Below, piece by piece: positions 37,262-46,889 of a stretch of 64,000 nucleotides of DNA. The notes under the pieces are model-generated. The model did no database searches and was not told where the DNA came from. It saw only the letters and a program-made list of their open reading frames with translations. The translations under genes were made by a program, and so were the position numbers. The stretch's first letter is position 1. Each line of letters starts with the position of its first letter. Source of the DNA: Agelaius tricolor (Eukaryota; Chordata; Aves; Passeriformes; Icteridae); NCBI GenBank assembly GCA_023055355.1, contig JALJCS010000001.1, forward strand, positions 102,223,381 to 102,287,380. The letters are read 5' to 3'.

Positions 37262-37828
37262 ATGTTGAGCTCCTTTCTGCTATTGTATTTAGTTCTGATC
37301 AACCCATCTCAAAAAAGCCTGTAGCAAACCCAAAGAAGGGCTGTGGAAATGATCAAAGGTATGTAATACTTTCTGTACATGGAGAGGTTGAATAGACTAA
37401 CACTCTTCATCCTGAACCAGAGGTGTCTGAATGGGGATGTGATGGCAGGCAATACAGTTGTGAAAAGGGAGCAATTACTGAGTTTCTCACTGTATAATTG
37501 CCGTAGACTTAGTTTTTTACCTAACATACAATTAAACTGCAGGACCCTTTTCCAAAAGGATTATGGGTGAGAAAAGTTAGATGGTTGTAAAATATATAAT
37601 AGAAAAATTTCTGGATGAAAAATCTATTCTGGATTATGGAACACAAAGAAATGACCTTGAGTTTAAGAAATTCTGTAGGCTCAGGCTGCAGAAAGCTGTG
37701 GGGAACTGCTGCCTCCTGTTTATCCTAATATATTTTGGACACTTTTGATACTGACCACATCAGAGAGGATTCCAAGATGGATGGACCTTTCATCTTTCCT
37801 GACACAGATATTCTTATTTTCTTACTTT
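37262..37828 (+). mobile_element. Ancient CR1 with preserved 3' terminus
   Basis: Starts in the late ORF2 / 3' region: ATTGTATTTAGTTCTG (decayed 'TATTGTGTCCAGTTCTG'), CCATCTCAAAAAAGCC, AGAAGGGCTGTGGAAATGATCAAAGG. It continues through the RNA-terminal part: AACTGCTGCCTCCTGTTTATCC followed by TAATATATTTTGG and AGATGGATGGACCTTTC. It ends in ATTCTTATTTTCTTACTT, a decayed version of the 'TTCTTATGTTCTTATG' tail seen on turtle and crocodilian CR1. This tail differs from the ATTCTGTGA tail of the avian CR1 at 34.6 kb, so two CR1 lineages lie within 3 kb. Confidence 0.75.
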
Positions 37829-37829
37829 C

Positions 37830-39945
37830 CAAAAGGAAATAAATACAGACAAATATATTCTTCTCTGCGCTTTGTTGGGTTTCATTGATTCAATGACAGA
37901 TGCTAGGTGTGCCTTTTGCTGAGACAGCTGAAGGGATAGAGATGAAAATATATTTTTGCATTTATATTTCATCTTTCCCTGGAATGAGGAGGAAGGGAGT
38001 CCATTTGAAGAGCAGGCTCTCCTTCAGTGACTGAATGTTTAGTAGACAACCATCTTAGCAATGGACCAGAGAATTAGCTGTGACAACTTTCCACCATATG
38101 CCATCTTTTTTTTAGTGAGAGACTAAACTACTACTTTCACATGATGGCCTTCATCCTTCTCTTACCCTTTCCCAGTTATTTCTGGTTGATAAGAGAAAGC
38201 AAACCCTATTAATCTGTGGCTCTTGGTTGTGGGTAAAATCTGAGAAGTCACCAAAACATCCCTAATTTTCCTACACAAACCAGCTGGTATCACAATCACA
38301 GCAGAGAAGAAGGGAAATTACTAATTTTGGAGACACTCAGTAGAAAAGGGAGGGATGATTTAATCTAGCCTTGAGTGTTTGGCTCCTGAGGCAGACTGTG
38401 GACTTCTGGGGAAAGGTGGGACACAATTTGAATGGATAAATCTCCATGGCAATGAGCAGCAGCACCTGGTAGCTACCAGGCGTCCATCTCCTTCCAAGAG
38501 ACGAAAGTGTTTTCTAATTTCCCCCCACCCCCAGCACTCTTCCTTGCCAAAACCCTCTTTGTAGCAATATCCTTCTAGGTGCACCAATAGACATACATGT
38601 CTGCCTCTGAGGTTTGAGAACATTACTTACCACGTAGTAATAGGGCATACCCAGCAGCAAAGCCTGTCGCTTTCCTCCAGTAGGACTGCAATACAGCTTC
38701 CAGGCTTGCCACAGCCCCAACAATCCTGGGAGTGAGGAACTGAGATGAGACAGTTTATTTGCAAAACAGAAAGCTGTATCGCTAGCAATGAACTGAAGAA
38801 TAAACAGAAGACTTTACACAAATGTGGCACTTGCTCTTTTCAAATTACAGCCGTTGTATTTTTCCTACAGATGAAAAACAAACAAGCTGCTCTGTCTTGT
38901 CTCTCCCAGCTTGCTTAGAGACTCAACTTAGCTTGGCTGCATGTAGATCAATTTTTTTCAAGAGATCAGGATTTCCTTTTAACCTTTTGAACTGTAAGTC
39001 TCCATAGGATCCTGATGTTTTCATCAATTATATATTTTCATTTTGTACTGGTAATCAATAGCACTTTAGAACACAATGGCATACTTTAGCTTTGTCTTAG
39101 GCTAGTAAATGAATAATAACTAAATAATGCATTTCAAACAAGAGAGAAATGAATATTCTCCCTCCAGTGCACAAAGAAACATGGAAAAAGAAATCTCCGA
39201 ACAATAGGACATTGATTTTTGTGTCTCCAAACTTTCCAGCTGCAGGCAGAAAAGACAAGAATAGAGTTTTAGTACTGTATCTTACGCCTGAAGTTGCATT
39301 TGGGCATGAAACTTCAAGATGTATCTCATTTTCTGAGCATTACAACTGGGTAAAGGTTTGATGCAAGCCATGATAATACTAAGAATTCACTGAGTAATAG
39401 GAACCTTTGGAAAGCAAAAGGAAATGCTTGCAGTTCAGCTTTGTTGGCAAGGGCCTTAAAACTCTATGTGTTCTCAAAAGACAAAGCCTCCAAACAATTG
39501 ATATCTGGAAAACAAGACTACATGTGTATGAGCAGGCCAGAGATGGTCAGGGAATAGCCTCAGACTCTGCTTTGGAATCGTATATGCTGTTACATTGTTA
39601 GCACAGGTTTTGTCAGAATTTTGGCCGGTGCTAATGAGTGTTCTCCCAAGCAGCACTGGAGTGTACATAGGTTGGGCGTTAGTGCTCTTGGCAAAGAGCT
39701 TGAACATGAATTCCCTGTTTTGGGTACAAGAACTTGGCTGTGCAGATCGGAACCGTGCAGTGTCAGCTGGCCTTGAAGCCAAGGAGCAATCCACCTCTCG
39801 TTTCATTTGCTAATGGAGACATGGCCAGTGGGTATTGACAGTGTTTGATAACCCTGCTACCAGCTGAAGAAAGAGCATCTCATTTCTAAAGTGTTTGACT
39901 GAGACTGGAGAGATTCAGTTCCTACATATGGCACAGGTTTTCAGC
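37830..39945. other. Unique non-coding DNA
   Basis: No gene recognised. Slightly GC-richer patches at 38360-38830 and 39530-39830 give overlapping frames on both strands (87, 110 and 72 codons) without domains. The second patch contains several CpGs and may be conserved sequence. Confidence 0.5.
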
Positions 39946-39949
39946 CTAA

Positions 39950-40045
39950 CTTGAGTTCACTTAGATCCTCTGTGTTTCTTGTTTCACCTATAAAATAGAG
40001 ATAACAGAACTCTTTAAGTACTGTGACAATGTTATGTGGAAAGAT
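39950..40045 (+). repeat. MIR-type SINE fragment
   Basis: CTTAGATCCTCTGTGTTTC, GTTTCACCTATAAAATAGAGATAA matches the MIR core 'CTTAACCTCTCTGTGCCTCAGTTTCCTCATCTGTAAAATGGGGATAA' in order. The remainder is too decayed to follow. Confidence 0.6.
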
Positions 40046-40499
40046 AGATGGATTGTAACATATTTAATAGAGCAACCATCTCTTACTAGAAATGTCCAGG
40101 ATAATGGGGAATTCATTTGACTGAGAAAAGTTTCCAGTTCTCTCTCTTTGCCCCACTGTTTATTTCTCTACATCAAACTGTTTAGCTCAAACACTGAAGA
40201 TGCTGGAGGCTCTGGAATCTGGCTGGGTTATTTTTGTCTTCTGTGAATTCAGCCCACCAGTGTACTTGTGAGGGCTGAACCCCTGCTTGGTGTTTGTCAA
40301 AATGTATTTTGAGCCTGAAATCTTTTGAAGGCAACTGGCATGTGGCATTTTCTAAGTAAAGTTTTTGTCACTGGAATACAAATGTCAGTGATATTAGGTG
40401 ATGCAGGGCTGCACAATTAAAATGAGAATAATAACAACAGAAGAGAATAGTGAAAAAGTGTTAAAGATTCACAAAAGGGGATGCAGGTTACTTTTCATC

Positions 40500-40720
40500 C
40501 TGATTCAGGACAATGCTTAAACTTACCTAAGTGTTAAGCACACTCGAACACCTTTCTCAAATAAATGCTATTTTGATCTGATTTTGGCAAGAGTAATGCA
40601 TGGTGCTCGACAGCTATTATGTCCAGAATGAGATCTAAACCAAAATTATTCACTCGAACAAATTTCTCCCATGAAACTGATTGTCTACCTGATGATAGCA
40701 CTGCTGGAGTTTCCCTTCCT
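40500..40720. promoter_or_regulatory. Candidate conserved non-coding element
   Basis: Unique sequence that retains three CpGs, all in CTCGA context: CACTCGAACA at 40541-40550 and again at 40652-40661, and GCTCGACAGC near 40606. It also has TAATGCAT and TATTATG words. The repeated CACTCGAACA could be a repeated binding site. No conservation data were available. Confidence 0.25.
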
Positions 40721-40890
40721 TGAGTTAAACATACTGATCTTCATCAGTCCTGTGGTTCCTTTTCTCCTGTTTGTTTTCTCAAGAAGCAAACCCTAAGGTT
40801 TCTCTTGAGCATTCCCAATTATATATGAGTGTATTTATGTATATACTGATAAATTATTCTGACAAATCAGTGTAAGCTTGCAGGTGCAAG

Positions 40891-40957
40891 TTTAGGCATG
40901 TTGCATTTTCTCATTTAGGCATATTGCATTTCTCATTGAGGCAGTGATGCATTTGAA
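40891..40957. repeat. Three degenerate units of about 22 bp
   Basis: Units start at 40891 (TTTAGGCATGTTGCATTTTCTCA), 40914 (TTTAGGCATATTGCATTTCTCA) and 40936 (TTGAGGCAGTGATGCATTTGAA). The first two differ by one substitution and one T deletion, and the third is more diverged. This is a small slippage-derived array. Confidence 0.85.
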
Positions 40958-40959
40958 TA

Positions 40960-42185
40960 AAATTCCTCTGTCTTATTCTAAACAGAATCTTACATCATGA
41001 CTGACTGAGGGAAGACAAAACTGCATTTGTTAGCATGATGACTGAGTCATATATGCTGAACATGGACACTTTATTACAGAACAATGTTTTAACTTATTGC
41101 AGTGGCCTGTCATGTGTTCCTGCTCTCAGCCAAGTTACACTTTCCTGTAATAATGGAATGAACAAAGAACCTGCACTTGGGATATACTTACAAACATTAA
41201 TATACATCTTAGATCTTTTGGTTTGATTCCTCGTGATAGGACAAAAGATCTCCATGTTATTCTTGCTTTACCTGGATATGCTTTTTCTGATGATTTTGTG
41301 GGATTTCATTATTCTTTTACATTTCACATTCTTTTTACATTTTGCAAAATTATCTACTTCTGAAAATGCAAATGAAGAAACTTCTGTCTCTCTCAAGATA
41401 TATTAAAAGTGAAGAGTTAAAATGATTTTCCATAATCTGGGGTTTTTTTTAAATCCAGAAAGTTAAATGTAATTTTAACAACTGGCCAGCAACAAATGGC
41501 TGAAGCTTTAGGAATGGAGGATGTCTTCTCTGTTTACGCACACCAAAATTTCTAAGATCTAGACAAACATTTTTTTTTTTTTTTATGCTCAAACAGTTAG
41601 GACATGGAGTAGCACATTTAATTTGGCTAAAAGTCCTTTCTTTTCCAGCTTCTTACACGTATCTCAAGTCTGTCAGTGTAAAGGATATAATACTGTAACA
41701 AGCCTTTCTCAAGGCTGCCCTTTAGCTTAAGACAGTCCTTGGCTGCTGGAGAGCTCTCTGCCCCAAAAGATTTATCTGTTCCTTCTACCACCTCAGACCT
41801 GCATGCCAGCACAGGTGGGAATTGAAGAAGTTTTCAGACTTTCCTGTTAAACTTTCCATACAAAACCCATTAAGATTTCTGTGCAGATGAGGGTAGACAG
41901 GGGACTTGTTGAAGTGGGTATGCTTCTTTTAATCTTGTCTGCAATACAATCAGATTTTTCTATTGATCTTTGATCTGAAGTACAAAACGTCCCTTAAGCC
42001 ATGGGAATTCAATGTATCTATTGAATTATCTGTCTATCTAGCAACAGTAGAGTCAATTTTTAAAATACATATTCGCTTACTGCATCATTTTAATTATATT
42101 ATATGAGTATCTGACATATATCTTTGGTTTTTCAGAAGTTTGCAGAAAATTTTGTCTTCACAGGTGTATGCACAGCACAGTTACT
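40960..42185. other. Unique non-coding DNA
   Basis: No gene recognised. A T16-class run lies at 41570-41584. The minus-strand 61-codon frame near 41627-41812 has no domain. Confidence 0.5.
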
Positions 42186-42189
42186 TTTT

Positions 42190-42296
42190 TACTCTGGAGT
42201 TAAATTTTATCCTCAACACTTATATGATCTCAGTTCATCCTACTGATGTTACTGAGAGTCTTTAACTTCAGTGGGAGTTTGATCAGGCCCTGAAGA
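42190..42296. repeat. Ancient palindromic amniote repeat, fragment
   Basis: GGAGTTAAATTTTATCCTCA on the left and CTTTAACTTCAGTGGGAGTTTGATCAGGCCCTGA on the right (42260-42293) recall the '...TTGACTTCAATGGGAGTTTTGATCAGGCCC' repeat of reptile and bird DNA. It resembles the fragment at 13495-13565. A related TTAAATTTTACCCTG word occurs at 13687. Confidence 0.35.
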
Positions 42297-43655
42297 AAGT
42301 TGGCATCAGCCACAAAAGCCAACAAACGACCATGTCTAAGGAGAAATTCAATCAAAATATCCCTCTTCATGAATCAGAAAAGGCACACTGGAAATACTTG
42401 AAGAAACCAGCTAAAATTATATAATTAAATATATAATATCTCAGACAACAGAAATTTATACACTTCTAGATTATTTTACTTCTTTTATTTATCCTTTGTA
42501 CAATGGAATTTAGCAAAGGTGATGCATCCCTGTAATTACAAGTGAATAACATTTTTACTCTAGGTTATAACAGAAATTTTTCCAGTAGTGAAACTCTCGT
42601 GAGCTACAAAGCCAGAATAAGTAAAACCTTCTAAAATTTCTTCTCTCCTATTTGATTTCAAAGTTCCTAGAAGACTAAAAAATAACTCAGGGCCCAGCTT
42701 TCCTGGTTCTTCACAGAAATTTCCACCCAGGACACTCTCTGCAGAGTGCTCAAACAATTGTTTGTGGCCACATTCACCTGGATGTTTAAGAATATTTTGC
42801 CTTGTGGGCAACATGGGTACAACTAAAGACACTTTGGATTTCACCACTCTGTAGACTTCCAGCACCATCCCAGAAGGTCTGTTGTGCTCAGGCCTCTTTG
42901 TTCTCCATCATGACACATCCTGACATGTGTAGAATACTCACCACACCACAAAACATCTCTGGTGGCAAACCATAATGTAGCCATCCTATCATTTCAGACA
43001 TTTTGACTTGAAGAAGTGAACCCCAAAATCATAGTATAATATAGTCATGAACCCTCTGGGGCTCATGGGAGGGCTGTGAGGTGACCAGGGAAAATGACTT
43101 AATTTGTGTGTTAAAAGTGCAGTCAACCTGCTCCAGCAGCAGCCAGGTGTGGAAAGCATAGATGATACCTAGTAGGCTGCACTTCACCTAGAGGCCAGAG
43201 GTCATTGTCTGGACTGGACTTCAAGTTTTCCAGATGGTGATCAATAGGCATGACTGACTGATTGAAGGAATTTTTGATTTATTTATTGTGACAATAAGGC
43301 AGTTCAATTTTTAGAGCTTGCTGAAGTGTATGCTTCCTTAGCAAGTTAATGGTTGATGTAAATGATGACTGGGAAGCAGTTTTTTTCTTCTTGGTGGTTT
43401 TCAAGTCCTTTTCTGTGTAAACAGGAGCTGATTTTTCCTATATTCATGAGCAGAAAGTAACAGTGAAGTCATTGTTTAAGAGCTGTAAATGTGCAGCAAC
43501 AACAGTGCAAATGCTTTATGGCATTCTGGATACTGAAATGTAGAGGCCTTTTGTGACAACCAAGATGTCTCCCATTGGTGCTTGATTTATTATTTACATG
43601 AATTTGGGGAATGAGACCTTGGGAGGTTGAAATATAATTATCTAGTTACATGTTC
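42297..43655. other. Unique non-coding DNA
   Basis: The 102-codon minus frame at 42868-42560 has no domain. No repeat or RNA recognised. Confidence 0.5.
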
Positions 43656-43660
43656 ATAGT

Positions 43661-43682
43661 GGGGGGGAGGGGGTGGGGTGGG
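43661..43682 (+). other. G-quadruplex motif
   Basis: Four G runs of 7, 5, 4 and 3 with single-base loops (A, T, T) on plus. The short loops favour a very stable parallel quadruplex. It sits in AT-rich DNA with no promoter nearby. Confidence 0.8.
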
Positions 43683-43689
43683 AAGAAAA

Positions 43690-45070
43690 GACAAAAATAC
43701 CCCACAGGGAACAGAACAATATTTTAATCAAATAATTTGAAAAAATATTTCCTTAATTTTCAGTGAACATTGATATTCATAAAATCACTCAGTAAGGGCA
43801 TAAGAACTGTTTGAGAAGGAAATATAGATAAATATCTGACTTGATATTTCAGCGTGTGTCCTTGCCTATTCTTGGTTTTGAGTACAAAGGGATTAAATGG
43901 AGAAACAAAATATGGTTCTGAGAGGGGCAGAGAGTAAGAACATGGTAGAACATTGTAATGTCTCAGCAGTAATTTCTTGAGATCAGTTATATCAGCAGTA
44001 ATGTGGAATAGCTTGCATCCTGTTATTGCTTATGTAAGAAAGAAGAACTATTCTTCAAAGATATGAGAGCACCATCTGTGGCAATAATGTGGGAACAAAA
44101 CTTGTGAGAAGACATCATGTTTCCATCTGTTTTCAGAGAGCCTTAAACAATGGCCAAATCCACCAGCAAGCTTCTGCTGTGTGAACTTGTGAAGTGGTTG
44201 AGAAAGTTTTATGGCTTCTGCCTCTGAACTTATGCATGCAAGTCCAGAACAACTGTCTGTCAAGAGCAGCTGCCTCTGCACAGGGATGTGTCGGCACTGG
44301 AGGGCACAGGCAGCATCAAAGTTCTGCTGCAGCAGCCGCCTTTCATGTTGGTCATGTACAAGGTCCTGCATGTGCTGAAGCAGGGAGCAAGCTTAATTCT
44401 TTGTCAAACTCTTCCATTTCCAAATGTTGGCTTCAGGGTGTTTTAGATATTTTAGGGTGTTCAGAGATTGTAAAGAATAAAATGTGATAGTACCAAGTTA
44501 TCTTCTTGTGGAACCTTTATCTATTTTTGTGTCAGTAAGTTGTCTTGCAGCACTTATGAGTTTTTTTCCCAAAAAGTCATACTTTCTCCAATGTGTCTAA
44601 CTGGATAGTTTAACACCAACCTGTGCAGTTGTTTTTTATGCTCACTTTGCTGTCTCCCTCACTGTAATGTTGGCTTTCAGGGAATCTCAGGAAGGCTTAT
44701 CTTTTTTAGGGACCAAGTTTGGCTAAAGAATAGCAGAGATTAACTGTTGAATGACCAGGATATTTATCCCTGATATTTGTTAGTCTGGCAATTATACATT
44801 ATTTTGGTATTATGATGGCAAGTCATTGCTTGATAAATGAATGAAAATGAACTCAGAATTTCCTCACGGAAATGAACTCAGAATTTCAACAGACCCTGAA
44901 GTCCAGTGCTTTTGGCTAACTCTGGGATTCACGTGCAACCTGGCTGAATATCTGTCAAGTGTAACAGGACTTTGAAGGAGATTGCAGATAATTTCTGGAA
45001 TATGTCTTCTTTTAAAAGCCCATTATTTTTTCAGTAGTCTTTGCTGATACGTCTTACTGTAGCTAGGCAC
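43690..45070. other. Unique non-coding DNA
   Basis: Apart from the direct repeat at 44845-44887, nothing named is visible. The 107-codon minus and 97-codon plus frames over 44048-44487 are mutual shadows in a GC-richer patch. Confidence 0.5.
44845..44887. repeat. Direct 18-bp repeat, 25 bp apart
   Basis: AAATGAACTCAGAATTTC is found at 44845-44862 and 44870-44887 without mismatch, separated by CTCACGG. The unit is effectively a 25-bp tandem duplication. Confidence 0.9.
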
Positions 45071-45074
45071 TCCT

Positions 45075-45554
45075 TTAAATTAGTGCCTGTGAGCCAGTGA
45101 GTGAAATCCTCCTCGGAGGTGCCAGTTTATCATCTTGGAGAGCACCGCCCCAGCCCAGTATCCAACAGGGGTACAGTGTGAGTTCCAGCACAGTAGTTCT
45201 GCACCAGCAGGAGATTTCTCTCATGAAAAGAAAATCCTCAGGAGAGAAATGGAGAAAGGATTTGAATCCTAAATCACCTGTGTATCCTTGGGAGACTGGT
45301 GTGAGAAGCTTGCTGTGTTCTCCCGTGTGGCAGACTATCCCAGCTATCCCGGCCATCACTTGTAGCATATTTTCGGCAGCATGCTTCAGCCAGGCATCAG
45401 AACAGGCTTCTCTGGTTTGCTCAACTGGGGGTGTGAAATAAAATTTCATTTTTGTTTTATTAGAAACTATACATCTGTGGTTTTCACCTATAAAACTCAC
45501 TGACAATAAACAGTTCTGACTGGAAGGTATGCATGTTTTATCTAGTAAATCCAA
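45075..45554 (-). other. Longest open frame of the window, probably not coding
   Basis: A 159-codon minus frame, with a 114-codon plus frame (45097-45441) inside its span. Neither shows a signal peptide, a repeated domain or any motif I recognise. A frame this long is not surprising by chance among six frames of 64 kb in a GC-richer patch. Overlapping open frames on both strands also favour composition over selection. An unrecognised exon cannot be excluded. Confidence 0.3.
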
Positions 45555-45555
45555 A

Positions 45556-46395
45556 GAGAAGTTTTAAAAAAATGTAGTTTCAAGTGAATGAGAAGAAGAA
45601 TAAATGGTAATATTGTGGTCTTGTAAAGGTAAGAGTGAAAAAGAAAGAAAGGGTGAAACATTACACAGGGCTTATGCCATTTTCTCTTCCTTTTTCAGGA
45701 TATATGAGGGGCAGAAAACCTGGGCAAAAGAATACTTAGAAACAAAGAAAAACTTCTATGAAATAACCTTACAGACAAATGGGAATGGACCTCTTGTGAT
45801 TTTAAATGTATTCCACTACTATGCTAACACATGCAAAGGATGAAGGAAAAAACTTACAAATGGAGAGAGTGTCAAATTCGCAAATCAAGACAGAATAATT
45901 CATCCTAAGAGATAATTTATACCGACTAAGCTGTCTGAGGCTTTGGAGATCAGCTTTTGGCATGTGTTTCTCTACAGCTTGCACGGTGGACCACAACATG
46001 CTATATAGATGATTCATGGGCTGGAGACTTTCTGCACATGCAGGGTCCAAGGTGGGTTGGCTCAGCTACAGAACAATTTTTAAAATTCCTTTGCACCTTA
46101 TGTCTTTGGCTTCTTTTCTGTGGTTTCTAACTCCTACTTCTCAATAGCTGAACAAGATATTAACAGGATAAATTACTCACTCACAGCATTTTAGCAAATT
46201 GCAGGAGAGATGTGACTTATGAAAACAATTGTGTCTCTCAGATGCTTAGGCTCCAGCTATAATGCTGGTAAAGATGACAGTAACAATATTAATAATGAGA
46301 ATGTATTGCCACTAAATAGACTGCAAGCATGTCTTTATTTACTTTCAAAGCTGTGCTTTGCCAGTACTGCCTGTTCCCTCTCTTTCCTGTAAAAA
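45556..46395. other. Unique non-coding DNA
   Basis: The 79-codon plus frame at 45604-45843 contains KSEKERKGETLH, a purine-rich artefact. No domain or repeat recognised. Confidence 0.5.
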
Positions 46396-46400
46396 AATTT

Positions 46401-46426
46401 GGGGGGAGGGAAGAGGGGAGAGGGGG
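46401..46426 (+). other. G-quadruplex motif
   Basis: G runs of 6, 3, 4 and 5 separated by A, AAGA and AGA on plus. The minus-strand frames across it are rich in proline and serine only because of this tract. Confidence 0.7.
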
Positions 46427-46830
46427 AAGAAAACAATGAAAGCCAGAAAATGCAGAGAGAATTCTGGCCAAGATGAACATAGAGAGGCAAGTAGTGTTGT
46501 GACTCTTTCCTGTTGTCAAGGGTACAAGTGAACAATAGGAAACTTTCAAAAATAATATTTTCAATTTTAAAAAATATTTTAAATGAATGAAAAATAATTT
46601 AAGTAGTTCATATAACTTTTCAGAAATACTTTAGTAACTCTTTGGATTAGTGGTATTAAAAATCAGATGAAAAAAAACCAGTGTCGCTTTATACCAGTAA
46701 AAGCAGTGGCTGAACTTTTAAAAGCTTGCTGCCATTAAAGTCTGCAGTGTTTGAAATATATAATAAGCTTATGATGATAATTCTCCATCCACTGCAGCTC
46801 TTTCTTTTTTTAATCCTTTTTTGCTTTCCC

Positions 46831-46884
46831 TGACTGTTTGACCTTCCGAATGATGCTAAAATTTATGGGAAGGTCAAAAAGTCA
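46831..46884. other. Long-stem hairpin, 17-bp stem and 20-nt loop
   Basis: The arm TGACTGTTTGACCTTCC (46831-46847) pairs with GGAAGGTCAAAAAGTCA (46868-46884), with one mismatch (G opposite A). CCC before and GGG after could extend it beyond a 2-nt bulge. The loop is 46848-46867. As with the 12.97-kb hairpin, this may be a pre-miRNA-like structure or a MITE remnant. Both hairpins carry TGACTTTTT, or its complement, at the base of the stem. Confidence 0.6.
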
Positions 46885-46889
46885 CAGGG

